Shown: one piece after another, positions 16,601 to 25,179 of the stretch | Layout: every line of letters starts with the position of its first letter | Numbering within the stretch: position 1 is the first letter of the stretch | Origin: M3007 sp046329435 | GTDB lineage: Bacteria > Bacteroidota > Bacteroidia > Chitinophagales > Saprospiraceae | Assembly: GCA_046329435.1 (NCBI GenBank) | Contig: JAXLUR010000005.1 | Location: 186,001-250,000 of the forward strand | Length of the DNA stretch: 64,000 nucleotides | Reading direction: 5' to 3' | Program-made: the position numbers and the translations under genes | The notes under the pieces: model-generated | What the model was told of the DNA's origin: nothing | The model's database searches: none | The model's input: only the letters and a program-made list of their open reading frames with translations

Positions 16601-17001
16601 TATATCAAATTAAAGTTCCAAAGTCCAGCACAAATTCCGACGATAGCATCATAGAGTTTTGGATCACGTAATCGAAGCCGGTCAGAAAGGACACGATAAC
16701 GTTTGAGACCACCGATGCTATGCTCTACGGTTACACGTTGTGAGGCTTGTTCTTTGTTTTCATCCTTTGCTTCCTGTGGCAGTTCTTTTTTCTTCGGTTT
16801 TTTGATAGGGATGTAAAGTTGTCGACAGGGGTAAAGGTCAGCAAAGCCCTGAAAGCCTAAATCAAGGCGAATTTCGAAGCGGGTGAACCAAGGTTTTTCC
16901 GGAGGGAATTCTTGCTTCAAAATACCAAAATCATGCGCTGAGCCGACATAACTACGGCTGACGTACAAGATTACTTTGGTGACTGAACTGATAACAAGCA
17001 T
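16594..17001 (-). CDS. IS5-like transposase, C-terminal part
   Basis: A 135-residue frame carrying the second and third catalytic residues of a DDE transposase: Asp in RLDLGFQGFADL and Glu in VTVEHSIGGLKRYRVL. It continues the upstream frame after a shift at an A8 run; reading back in this frame gives HTAK before the first ATG, the sequence expected after GKKK in this family. The stop is at 16594-16596, at or just outside the likely IS end, and overlaps the tail of the gene at 15986. It acts on DNA together with the N-terminal part. Confidence 0.8.
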   Translation of the reverse strand: MLVISSVTKVILYVSRSYVGSAHDFGILKQEFPPEKPWFTRFEIRLDLGFQGFADLYPCRQLYIPIKKPKKKELPQEAKDENKEQASQRVTVEHSIGGLKRYRVLSDRLRLRDPKLYDAIVGICAGLWNFNLIYH

Positions 17002-17546
17002 TTTAGCGGTATGGCTTTTTTTTACCGCTGAAATGAGCCTTTTGAACGGAATTATCCTTTGAACGCTGAATTTGCTGCTCCGTGCCGTCTACCAACAAAG
17101 TATCGTGCCCGGAAAACCAGGCCTCAAATTCTTCAACCGAGGAAAACGACCGCTTGGGCATTAGGCCTAACTGGGTTAAGGCGGCTTGAAGGATGGGAAG
17201 AGCGAATGCCTGATTGGCTTTTGCCGTCGACCCATCACAATCAAAGATAGCCCCCAAAGCATCATAGCCCAGGCCAGATTTTAAACTGAATAAGACAAAG
17301 AACAACAAATCTTCGTAAGAACGGAATATAGCCTCCTGACTCGAATTCGCCTGTCGTTCTTCAATAGAACACCCAAAAACGCTTTCGTAAGCCCGGCCAA
17401 ATGCCTCGGACAATTCCAGAAATTTTGCCTGGCTCAAACCCGTCGTGGCTCTCCATTGCCGTTCATTGCGAATTCCTGTGTAACCAAAACCCATATGAAT
17501 CTTTTGAACGTAAAAATACAACTACTGATTTTCAATAGGTTACATC
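16599..17546 (-). mobile_element. IS5-family-like insertion sequence (boundaries tentative)
   Basis: The element comprises the two transposase frames. Tentative imperfect terminal inverted repeats are 16599-16615 and 17546-17530 (12 of 17 positions match), giving ~950 bp, a usual size for this group. No target duplication could be fixed. It is flanked by an orphan gene on one side and a group II intron remnant on the other. Confidence 0.5.
17003..17521 (-). CDS. IS5-like transposase, N-terminal part
   Basis: A 172-residue frame with the N-terminal helix-turn-helix domain of DDE_Tnp_4-type transposases (FRSYEDLLFFVLFSLKSGLGYDALGAIFDCDGSTA) and the first catalytic Asp in TLLVDGTEQ. It ends at SGKKKPYR, directly after a run of eight A residues. 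A +1 (or -2) shift, for example by polymerase slippage on the A8, joins it to the downstream frame and restores the GKK(K)SHTAK junction expected in the family. This could be programmed or a disabling mutation. The start at 17521 is probably too early; MGFGYTGIRN at 17491 is plausible. Confidence 0.8.
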   Translation of the reverse strand: MYFYVQKIHMGFGYTGIRNERQWRATTGLSQAKFLELSEAFGRAYESVFGCSIEERQANSSQEAIFRSYEDLLFFVLFSLKSGLGYDALGAIFDCDGSTAKANQAFALPILQAALTQLGLMPKRSFSSVEEFEAWFSGHDTLLVDGTEQQIQRSKDNSVQKAHFSGKKKPYR

Positions 17547-17555
17547 AAAACAAGT

Positions 17556-17793
17556 CTAATTAAAAAAATTTGGAACGAGAAATGAATATGCCGTGTAATC
17601 GAGTAGGGAGAAGCGGCCCTGCGACCGCCCCTGCACTCTCACACCACCGTGCCGGAACGCCTGATAACGGCGACCCAGACGTTTCCACGATTTCCAGATA
17701 CAGTAACGCAGTCGGTTGCTGATCCAGCCGTCGAGCTGCGTCAGCGGTTTGATCTTGCGTTGTAACGATTCCCAAGCGTCTGGCGTAGTTTGA
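17556..17793 (-). pseudogene. Group II intron reverse transcriptase/maturase, 3' remnant
   Basis: One minus-strand frame reads TTPDAWESLQRKIKPL, then TQLDGWISNRLRYCIWKSWK, then RLGRRYQAFRHGGVRV and a stop at 17556. The LDxWIxxRLRxxIWKxWK pattern is the signature of the maturase (GIIM) domain near the C-terminus of group II intron-encoded proteins. Only ~78 codons remain; there is no RT domain and no recognisable intron domain V. It adjoins the IS. Confidence 0.75.
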
Positions 17794-17802
17794 TTATATT
17801 TG

Positions 17803-17810
17803 CATCAGCC
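17803..17810 (+). promoter_or_regulatory. Putative promoter (-7 element) of the RRM gene
   Basis: TATATTTG fits TAnnTTTG, 103 bp upstream of the RRM protein ATG, leaving a long 5' UTR with a small TGCCC/GGGCA hairpin near 17819-17833. Confidence 0.4.
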
Positions 17811-17913
17811 GATTCGATGCCCGTTCCGGGCACATATCATTCATTAACGACTACTATTTCTTAACCGCAAACAACAGCGCCAAAGCTGTCGTTTTTTACC
17901 AAACTCAGTTGCC

Positions 17914-18324
17914 ATGAATATTTTCGTAGCGAAATTAAACTTCGACACGCAAGAAGACGATCTGCGTGCTGCATTTGAACAATTCGGGGATGTTACCTCC
18001 TGTTCCATCATTTTCGACAAATTTACAGGCCGTTCCAAAGGTTTTGCCTTTGTAGAAATGCCCGATGAAGACGCGGCCACAAATGCTATTAATTCCCTCG
18101 ACGATACCGAAATGGACGGGCGTACCATCGTCGTCAAAAAAGCGGAGCCCCGTGAAAACCGTTCTCCGAGTGACAATCGTCGTGGCGGTGGTTATGGCGG
18201 CGGCGGCAATCGCGGCGGCGGCGGCAATCGCGGCGGCGGTGGTTATGGCGGTGGCGGCAATCGCGGCGGCGGCAATCGCGGTGGCGGCGGTTATGGCGGT
18301 GGCGGCAATCGCGACCGGTGGTAG
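17914..18324 (+). CDS. RRM-type RNA-binding protein with glycine-rich tail
   Basis: A 136-residue cytoplasmic protein. Residues 1-80 form a single RNA recognition motif with RNP2 (IFVAKL, 3-8) and RNP1 (KGFAFVEM, about 43-50). The C-terminal ~45 residues are Gly/Asn/Arg repeats (GGGGNRGGG-type) built from tandem copies of a GGCGGTGGC/AATCGC-type unit, as in cyanobacterial and Bacteroidota Rbp proteins associated with cold response. The repeat number probably varies by slippage. RNA binding is established for the family; the target is unknown. A hairpin follows the gene. Confidence 0.9.
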   Translation: MNIFVAKLNFDTQEDDLRAAFEQFGDVTSCSIIFDKFTGRSKGFAFVEMPDEDAATNAINSLDDTEMDGRTIVVKKAEPRENRSPSDNRRGGGYGGGGNRGGGGNRGGGGYGGGGNRGGGNRGGGGYGGGGNRDRW

Positions 18325-18351
18325 AAGTAACGACAGTTTTTAAGTCGCCAC

Positions 18352-18370
18352 GGTCTTTCCCCAAAAGACC
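18352..18370 (+). terminator. Possible terminator after the RRM gene
   Basis: GGTCTTT pairs with AAAGACC around a CCCCA loop, followed by ATTTTG. The T tract is short. Confidence 0.5.
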
Positions 18371-18408
18371 ATTTTGAAACTTCTATTATAATACCGACAA
18401 AAATTCAA

Positions 18409-20439
18409 ATGATGACGCATCAAATTACGCTCAAAGGAATTGTATCTTTTAATCAATCTCATCCTGTAACAACAACGGTAAAAGTCTGGGAAGCTAATAA
18501 TAAAAAAGAGATTGGCGAGTGTGTCGTGACAGCAGAAGCGAAAGGTCACTTTACCATACACGTTACGCCTGAATCAGCAGACGCCATTCTCTCAGTTACT
18601 GCCGAATTGCATCGCCCTGATGTCGTGCTGCTGTCTGTTTTATCTCCAAACTGGCAGGAGGAGATTGCCAAGAACGGGCTTGTCGTGAATGAGTTAACCA
18701 CAGTGGCTTCTGCGTTTACCTGCGCCCAGTTTTTCAAGGGGCTTCTGTTGTCAGGAAATCACCGAGGCGTAACGATTGCCGCCAAAAACACGCCCAATCT
18801 GGTCAATCCTGTAACCGGGTCCTGGGGCGATGTGCTCACGAACCCCTTCAATATCACACAGAATGAAACGCTGGCGCGGTTGAATACACTGGCCGCACTG
18901 ATTACGGCCTTCGGCACTGCAAAAGCAACGGACGACAAGTGGCAGCGGCAATTTTTGACGTACGCGACCCCGCTCGAAGGGAAACGGCCGGAGAATACTG
19001 CCGAGGCGATGATTGGCATTGCCCAATCGCCTTGGGCGCATCCGGCAGATTTGTTTGATCTTTTTGACGAGGCCTATCCTCAGCCGAAAGATGGCTTCCC
19101 CGCCAAACCCAACAGCAAGGTTCCTGTCAGTCGGCGGAGCGCGCCTTTCGTGCCTTATTTGAGTTTTTTCCCGGAGGATTTTTCAATGATCCTGGCGTTC
19201 GGTCAGGGCGGAATATGCGCCCCTGGAAAGCTCGCCCTGGATGAAGAGGGTAACTTGTGGACCGGCTTGAACTGGATGCCGGGTGCACAAAACGGCGTGT
19301 ATCAAGGTATCGGCGGCGGACTTGTCAAGCTTGACTCGACAGGGCGCCTGTTGTCGCCGCCGGTGACCGGTTACACTGGAATGGGTGTTGATGGCGCAGG
19401 CTGGGGCACGGCTATTACCAAAGAGGGCACCTGCTGGGTGTCGAGTTTTAACGGCGCTGTTGGCGTTTACAGACTGGAAGACGGCTCCCCGATTTTCGAC
19501 GAGGTTCCGGAACACATAGCGGATATCTTAACGGAGATCGGAGGCTTGCAAGGCATTGGCGTGGCGCCGAATGGTGATATCTGGATTGTCGGCACTTCGT
19601 CCAATCAGATGCTTTATTTTCCGAACGGCGACCTTACCAAAGGCAGTGTTGTTGCGGATGAGAACCTGGACAAGGTGCTTACTGCCCCGTTTGCGGTCTC
19701 GATAGATTATTCCAACCGCGTCTGGATCAGCAATACGAATGGCAAATCGCTGGTGCGTTATGCTCCATTTGAAAAAAACCGTCCGGTAGAACGCTTTTTC
19801 CTTGCCGGTGGAGGGCGTGGTATCGCGCTGGATTCAAAGGGGAATTGTTGGGTAGCCTGTAATACAAGCCCCGACTTCCCTCCCACAACGCCTACCGACG
19901 GCATTTCTATTATCGAGGGGTTTGCGCTGGGTTACCCGCATCTCGAACAAACCCTCGGGCGGAAACATAAAACGGGGTCTGTCTTTATGATTCCATCTAA
20001 TGCCAATCCGATTAACGAGATTGATATACACACACACTCATCTAATTTAAAGGCTTATGGAGATGGCGAACTGAGCGCGCCCTGGGGGGTATCCGTCGAT
20101 GGCAATGATGACGTCTGGGTGGCCAATTTTATGGGCAGGGGAGTATCGTTCCTGGCAGGCGCTGCACCCAGCGGACGTACCCGGGCTTTTAAGACAGGCG
20201 ATGTGATTCACACCATCCATTCCGGCAGTATTCAGATGTTGACCGATGTGGTCGTCGATCAGGCGGGCAATCTCTGGTGTGCCAATAACTGGAACCTGCC
20301 TCAGACGGTGATGCAAGCGAAACCCGACCCCGCCTTTTCGACATGGGGTGGCGGCTCCGGGGTGTTAGTCGTCTACGGAATAGCCAAACCGGCTCAAACG
20401 CCTGTTGTAGGCCCGGTTAAAAGTTTGGAGCACTTGTAA
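18409..20439 (+). CDS. Large NHL/Vgb-like beta-propeller protein
   Basis: A 676-residue protein without a signal peptide. Residues 5-80 resemble a beta-sandwich (carboxypeptidase-regulatory-like) domain (LKGIVSFNQSHPVTTTVKVWEANNKKEIG). From about residue 270 there are repeated blades with the pattern GxAxDxxGNxWV: LALDEEGNLWTGLNW, GTAITKEGTCWVSSF, GIGVAPNGDIWIVG, VSIDYSNRVWISN, GIALDSKGNCWVAC, GVSVDGNDDVWVANF and VVVDQAGNLWCANNW. This seven-blade build is that of NHL or virginiamycin B lyase-like propellers. It is probably a cytoplasmic or non-classically exported binding protein. No catalytic residues can be assigned. It lies 84 bp after the RRM gene. Confidence 0.7.
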   Translation: MMTHQITLKGIVSFNQSHPVTTTVKVWEANNKKEIGECVVTAEAKGHFTIHVTPESADAILSVTAELHRPDVVLLSVLSPNWQEEIAKNGLVVNELTTVASAFTCAQFFKGLLLSGNHRGVTIAAKNTPNLVNPVTGSWGDVLTNPFNITQNETLARLNTLAALITAFGTAKATDDKWQRQFLTYATPLEGKRPENTAEAMIGIAQSPWAHPADLFDLFDEAYPQPKDGFPAKPNSKVPVSRRSAPFVPYLSFFPEDFSMILAFGQGGICAPGKLALDEEGNLWTGLNWMPGAQNGVYQGIGGGLVKLDSTGRLLSPPVTGYTGMGVDGAGWGTAITKEGTCWVSSFNGAVGVYRLEDGSPIFDEVPEHIADILTEIGGLQGIGVAPNGDIWIVGTSSNQMLYFPNGDLTKGSVVADENLDKVLTAPFAVSIDYSNRVWISNTNGKSLVRYAPFEKNRPVERFFLAGGGRGIALDSKGNCWVACNTSPDFPPTTPTDGISIIEGFALGYPHLEQTLGRKHKTGSVFMIPSNANPINEIDIHTHSSNLKAYGDGELSAPWGVSVDGNDDVWVANFMGRGVSFLAGAAPSGRTRAFKTGDVIHTIHSGSIQMLTDVVVDQAGNLWCANNWNLPQTVMQAKPDPAFSTWGGGSGVLVVYGIAKPAQTPVVGPVKSLEHL

Positions 20440-20593
20440 TATTATCATCAAATCGGGCGTCAAGTCTTATATACTTCGCGCCAGGAGGCATATAAATATA
20501 GCGCGTTCCGGCAGCACTGACAATCCTGTTTGTCATAAAATCTTGTTTGGAGCAAACGTTTAACAGCCGGGAAAAAAGTATAGGAAACCTGGA

Positions 20594-20875
20594 TGGCAGC
20601 CGGACAGCAATTTATGGGAGTACCTGTCTATCGCCAAAGACAACAACAATGAATTATGGATCGCCACCTATGACGATGGCGTTTGGCGATACAACGGAAA
20701 AAGTACAACATACTATCCTGTGCTGTCCGGAGAGAAAGGTATTACAGTGTTCTCCATCTACAAAGACAACGATGGCGCCTTGTGGCTTGGCACACACGAG
20801 CATGGCGCATATCAATTCAAAGGCAAGTCGTTTGAACGATTCAAACCACGATGGGCGAAAACAAGGCCGCACTAA
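20594..20875 (+). pseudogene. Fragment of a two-component-regulator propeller protein
   Basis: One frame without a usable start reads NLWEYLSIAKDNNNELWIA, then TYDDGVWRYNG, and later TVFSIYKDNDGALWLGTHE before a stop at 20875. These are two Reg_prop blades as in sensor propellers of hybrid histidine kinases. The fragment is about 94 codons with nothing else of the parent protein around it. The rest of 20440-21173 shows no other recognisable gene. Confidence 0.65.
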
Positions 20876-21173
20876 CCGGGCAATCGGGCCGTAAGACACC
20901 AATGCTGTTTTAGCCGCTCTTCTGCCAATACCATCCGTACAGGGGGCTGCGCGACAGGGCCAGTCGATTTTGCACGACGGACTGTCGAAGGACCTTCCAT
21001 CCCCGGATTTCAAATTGGTTAAATTTGCACCAATGCTGTCAATGCCTATTACAAGCACACCCTGCATGGTCGCCGTTACCCCCGAACAGCAAAGCCGTAA
21101 AACCGGGCGCAATGGCACAACGCCAGGTCAATCGTTACAACCAACTCAAAAACAACAAGGAAATAAAACCAAT

Positions 21174-21863
21174 ATGGCTGTAAAAGATAAACAAAGGCAA
21201 TTATTAACTACTGCAAGATTTGCAGGAATCTGGTACCTGGTAATAGCAATTTCAGGGGTGTTAGGGTTTATGGTATTTCACCCAAAAGTATTTATAGCGG
21301 GCGACCCTGAAAAAACGCTTGGAAATTTGACCAATCTGGAATCCATAGCGAGAGTACGCCTTCTATTAGAGTTTACCATTATTGTCTCACAGGCCCTTGC
21401 AGCAGTATGGTTTTACAGACTGTTTAAAGGTGTAAACGAGTGGGCATCCTGGGCAATCGGTATATGGGGAATGATGAATTCAGCAGCGATTATGATAAGC
21501 GCAATTTCAATGGGCTCGGCCATCGAGATCGCAAACGCCCCTGCACAGGCCCATGAAAGCAAGGTTTTGCTGATACAACTTTTAAGCAGTATAATTACAA
21601 ATGCCTGGGGAGTTGGAGGTATTTTTTTCGGGCTTTGGCTTATTCCAATGGGATATGTCGTCACAAGTTCGAAAAGGATGCCAGTTTGGCTCGGGCGCAC
21701 CTTGATTATCGGAGGGATAGGTTATCTGTTAAGCGCTTTCCTCAAATATGGAGGGATTGAAAATTCCTATTTGGATTTATTTGTACTTCCTGCAACTATC
21801 GGGGAATTCTGGATGATTGGCTATCTGCTAATTTATGGAATCCGCCCTTTGAAAGAGCAATAA
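21174..21863 (+). CDS. DUF4386-type membrane protein
   Basis: A 229-residue integral membrane protein with about six TM segments. It begins with the TARFAGIWYLVIAISGVLGF helix and contains NAWGVGGIFFGLWLIPMGYV and LIIGGIGYLLSAFLKYG, the pattern I associate with DUF4386 proteins of Bacteroidota and Firmicutes. Function is unknown for the family. The start at 21174 (MAVKDKQRQ) is chosen; the longer frame from 20970 has no coding character. The gene stands alone with long flanking gaps. Confidence 0.7.
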   Translation: MAVKDKQRQLLTTARFAGIWYLVIAISGVLGFMVFHPKVFIAGDPEKTLGNLTNLESIARVRLLLEFTIIVSQALAAVWFYRLFKGVNEWASWAIGIWGMMNSAAIMISAISMGSAIEIANAPAQAHESKVLLIQLLSSIITNAWGVGGIFFGLWLIPMGYVVTSSKRMPVWLGRTLIIGGIGYLLSAFLKYGGIENSYLDLFVLPATIGEFWMIGYLLIYGIRPLKEQ

Positions 21864-22013
21864 AAAATGATGTACAAGGCTTATAAGCTGGCAGGGAAGG
21901 CGACCATGCGACCGACCTTGCCCTCTCTCAGCACTTGCATATCGGCCCCGAATTCCCGGGGGGCACGCAGGGCAGCACAACGCTTATGCGACAGACTGGC
22001 AAAATAATAGAAA

Positions 22014-23078
22014 ATGAAAAAATTAATACAAATAATAATATTGATATTGCTTTCAACCAGGGCAAATGCTGAACCATTCACCATTTTAGCAAAATCAGGC
22101 CTTAACGTAAGAAAAGGGCCGAGCTCAAAATCGGAAAGGGTCGGATCGTTGCCTTTTGGAACTGTCGTAGAAGCGGAAATAAATTACGAAACCGATGTCG
22201 GATATAACCGAGGTTACAAACACTGCTCCGAAATCATTGAAGGAAAGCAAGGTTTCTGGATGAAAATTTCGTATGGAAAAATTGAAGGCTATATTTTTTC
22301 AGGGTTCGGGCTTGTCGGAGAATGGGTTGTCAAGTCCACAGAAATAAACAAAGATTATAGATTGCTTCGTACCGGCCAATATTGCGGCCCAATAAATTAT
22401 GACCCCAAGCTAAACTGGTACGCGTTAACAAAGTCCAATGGGAACCTGTCTGTTAAAAAATCAGAAGTGACGTTACGGCTTGTTCATGAATTCAATGAGC
22501 AGGATACATTGGGAGAAGGGAAAGAACATTGGACAGAATTTCCATTGATCGTACAATCAAACATAAAAGACACGGTGCTATTCCTGATTGGCGCCAAAAC
22601 CGATTTAGACGAAGGGGCAGTATTTTCTCAATTCGTCGCCAATCAATGGGGGTATTCAGAATACGAAAAATTTCTTTTCCCGGAACAAATACATACTTTT
22701 TATTACGAAGGAAAAAACTATCAACTCCATGCATTCGAGGGCGTGGAGCTTACCAAAGACAATTCGGCAGGTTATATAAAAAAATATCAGATTGAATTGA
22801 ATATTAGCACCTACCCTGAAATCAAAAGATATAATTTAAGCAAGGAACTGGAATTGCAGGACACTGCAGAAAGGCATTGCAACTATAAAACGCCGCAACT
22901 TATTTTGGCTGGCGATATAAATAAAGACGGTTTACCTGACTTCATCTTTTACTCACATACAATGAATGATAGTTGCGGGGTTTGTTGGGAATATCATTTG
23001 TTTCTGTCAGACAAATCAAACCCGGACAAGCCGATTCGGAAGGTCGCCAACGAATTAAGCTGCAATTGCATTACCTGA
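22014..23078 (+). CDS. Secreted SH3b-domain protein
   Basis: A 354-residue protein with a signal peptide (MKKLIQIIILILLSTRANA). Residues 21-100 form a bacterial SH3 domain: LAKSGLNVRKGPSSKSERVGSLPFGTVVE with a closing WMKISYGKIEGYIFSGFGLVG. Such domains bind peptidoglycan stem peptides or other proteins in the periplasm. The C-terminal ~250 residues are of unknown fold and end in an FG-GAP-like LILAGDINKDGLPDFIFYSH with a cysteine cluster (CGVCWEY). Found alone in the A+T-rich region. No catalytic signature. Confidence 0.7.
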   Translation: MKKLIQIIILILLSTRANAEPFTILAKSGLNVRKGPSSKSERVGSLPFGTVVEAEINYETDVGYNRGYKHCSEIIEGKQGFWMKISYGKIEGYIFSGFGLVGEWVVKSTEINKDYRLLRTGQYCGPINYDPKLNWYALTKSNGNLSVKKSEVTLRLVHEFNEQDTLGEGKEHWTEFPLIVQSNIKDTVLFLIGAKTDLDEGAVFSQFVANQWGYSEYEKFLFPEQIHTFYYEGKNYQLHAFEGVELTKDNSAGYIKKYQIELNISTYPEIKRYNLSKELELQDTAERHCNYKTPQLILAGDINKDGLPDFIFYSHTMNDSCGVCWEYHLFLSDKSNPDKPIRKVANELSCNCIT

Positions 23079-23161
23079 CTATCTTTGAGCAATGCATCTA
23101 ACATCTATGCCACCCCAAAACCAAAAATAGGTTGCATAAGGCCCATACAATCACTAAATCA

Positions 23162-23719
23162 ATGAAAAACATCATAAAAATATATACAGACAGTGTTAAT
23201 GTTTATGCAACAATTCAAATTAATGCATCGGCAACCGGAATCAGGGTACTTTCGGTTTTAGTTATGCTGTCTTTGATTTTTCTTGTAGTGCTTTTATCAA
23301 AAATTAAACCTGAAGAAATTCCTTCGATGGCAATCCCGATAGTATTGATGCTGATTTTCATGATTGGCATGCCAATAAAATACCTGCTGTGGAATCGATA
23401 CGGGCAGGAGTTTTTAGTTGTCAATACAAAATCTGTCAGTTGGTCGTATGATTACGGAATAATAAAAACCAATTTAAAAACAAAGACATTTGACAAACTG
23501 GGAATAGGATATGAAGCAATTAGGTCTGCCGGCGAAAACGAAACCGGAAGGTTAATCTTTTATGATTATAACGCAAAAAACAATTTACCTGTTATCATAC
23601 ATCAAACAACTGCCCTGTTATCAAGAAAGGACCTCGAACTACTTAATAATAAAGTAAAGTATCTGTTTGCAATAGAATTTAATACCCAAAACGGTTTTGT
23701 CCCTTATTCAAATAATTGA
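23162..23719 (+). CDS. Hypothetical membrane protein, PH-like
   Basis: A 185-residue protein with two TM segments (about residues 29-47 and 57-77) followed by a ~105-residue cytoplasmic beta-rich domain beginning YGQEFLVVNTKSVSWSYDYG. Two TM helices plus such a domain resemble bacterial PH-domain (YdbS/YdbT-like) proteins, a tentative comparison only. The ATG at 23162 is preferred over the in-frame start at 23132. Single gene with ~90-bp gaps on both sides. Confidence 0.55.
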   Translation: MKNIIKIYTDSVNVYATIQINASATGIRVLSVLVMLSLIFLVVLLSKIKPEEIPSMAIPIVLMLIFMIGMPIKYLLWNRYGQEFLVVNTKSVSWSYDYGIIKTNLKTKTFDKLGIGYEAIRSAGENETGRLIFYDYNAKNNLPVIIHQTTALLSRKDLELLNNKVKYLFAIEFNTQNGFVPYSNN

Positions 23720-23809
23720 AAATCAGAAAAAACAATTCGCGTGTTACATAGGGTACTTATTGGTACGATTCCAATAGATTAATTACCAGGATAGTTCAAA
23801 ATTAACAAA

Positions 23810-24205
23810 ATGAAAATAAAAATTCTAAACCTGTTAATCATAGTCGCTTCATTGTTTGGCTATTTGGAATGGGGCAGCAACAACAACAGTTCGTTTTTGT
23901 ATGAAGGCGAATTCGAGGTACTGCACAAATTGTTTACCGATCCCGGCGCTGCCATTCACCCGCTTACACTCATCCCCCTGCTAGGCCAGGTATTGCTATT
24001 GATAACGTTATTCCAGTCGCGCCCCAGTAAATATTTGACTTATGCAGGAATTGCCTGTTTAGGCTGCCTGCTGTGTCTTATGACCTTTATCGGGATTATA
24101 GACATGGATTTTAAAATACTGTTATCAACATTACCGTTCCTGATTTGCGCTGTTTTGGTTATAAGGGAATTTCGGAAACAAAAAAAGGAAACACCCGCAG
24201 GCTAA
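23810..24205 (+). CDS. Hypothetical four-TM membrane protein
   Basis: A 131-residue very hydrophobic protein: TM segments at about 5-20, 49-66, 76-95 and 102-120, then a basic tail (REFRKQKKE). It contains LFTDPGAAIHPLTLIPLLGQ, a segment I have seen in unnamed Bacteroidota membrane proteins, but no named family. The ATG is preceded by a purine-poor, A+T-rich leader. Confidence 0.55.
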   Translation: MKIKILNLLIIVASLFGYLEWGSNNNSSFLYEGEFEVLHKLFTDPGAAIHPLTLIPLLGQVLLLITLFQSRPSKYLTYAGIACLGCLLCLMTFIGIIDMDFKILLSTLPFLICAVLVIREFRKQKKETPAG

Positions 24206-24759
24206 ACCGGATGCCAGTAGAAGAAGTATGGTACTGAATCGGTCTGGAGCATTTGATGGCTTTAATCCCGATTAAAGCCCGAAAGACTTGTCCTGCCCCC
24301 CTTTCTCAAACGGCATTTTCAGGCACACCCCGGGGGCAATTGGCTCAAAAATGGGCCGGATTTTGCCGAGGTTGAGCGATCAGCTGGACAATTTTCAGCT
24401 CGGAATTTTAAGTCAAATCGACAGTTGTGGCGCAAGTAAAGGCATCACTTCGCTGTTTGTTTATAGTGGCGACAACCAGTCCCGGCAAACCCGGGAAAAG
24501 GCCGGGCAAGAGCCTTTGCGAGGGCATTCGTATTCTCGCCATGTGCCTCGATGCAGGAGAGGGAAAAAGACGTCCAATCCACTGCTTCTTTCCTTGATGC
24601 AATGCCCGGTTTCTGAAAAGCCCCTACCATCAGGTATGGTTAAAATACTTTTAAAAGAAACGAATACCTCGGCAATTTTCCTGCAATGTGCGAAATTGGA
24701 ACTTGTTTGTGATTACCCGCAACAGCCACTAGGGAAAACAATTTAACGAAATCAAGAAT
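24206..24759. other. Gene-poor stretch
   Basis: About 550 bp without a convincing gene. The longest open frame (24288-24746, + strand) has an unstructured composition and no motif and is judged non-coding. A G+C-rich patch near 24480-24510 (CCCGGCAAACCCGGG and GGCCGGG) can form small hairpins. Confidence 0.5.
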
Positions 24760-25179
24760 ATGGAAATACGCCCGGAAGATTACAAAGTAAACATCAGGAT
24801 TAAACTTTCTGCATTGTGGACTTCTATAATGTTTTGTTACATCTATGGAGACTATTTTGAACTTTATGTTCCGCAAAAAGTAGAAGGCCTTCTGAACGGT
24901 CAAAACATGCTGGACAGCCCTGCTAAGTTATTTTCAGCAACATTTATCCTGACAATACCTGCCTTGATGATTTCTATGTCGATGGTCTTAAAACCCGGGC
25001 TGGCCAAATGGCTAAATGTTGGAGTGGGGGTATTTTTTACGCTGTTCACCTTGCTTGTCGGAATATCTTCCATGACTGAATGGAGAACATTCTATGTGTT
25101 TCTTTCTTTTCTTGAAAGCGTACTGACGGCCATAGTCGTTATTATGGCTTGGAGCTGGAAGAAAGAAATCAGTCAATAA
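24760..25179 (+). CDS. Hypothetical four-TM membrane protein
   Basis: A 139-residue membrane protein beginning MEIRPEDYKVNIRIKLSALW, with TM segments at about 16-35, 59-78, 85-103 and 112-133 and a segment MFCYIYGDYFELYVP between the first two. I associate this layout with small DUF6326-like proteins common in Bacteroidota accessory regions; the family name is uncertain. No catalytic residues. Adjacent gaps exceed 200 bp on both sides. Confidence 0.55.
   Translation: MEIRPEDYKVNIRIKLSALWTSIMFCYIYGDYFELYVPQKVEGLLNGQNMLDSPAKLFSATFILTIPALMISMSMVLKPGLAKWLNVGVGVFFTLFTLLVGISSMTEWRTFYVFLSFLESVLTAIVVIMAWSWKKEISQ

Noticed and set aside
16615..17576. GTTCCAAA / TTTGGAAC as IS terminal inverted repeats
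   Set aside because: Only 8 bp, and the left copy lies within the transposase coding sequence; the pair 16599-16615 / 17530-17546 fits better, though still weakly.
24288..24746. 152-codon open frame on the + strand
   Set aside because: Composition is low in hydrophobic periodicity, no motif or signal peptide, and it covers G+C-rich hairpin DNA; judged non-coding.
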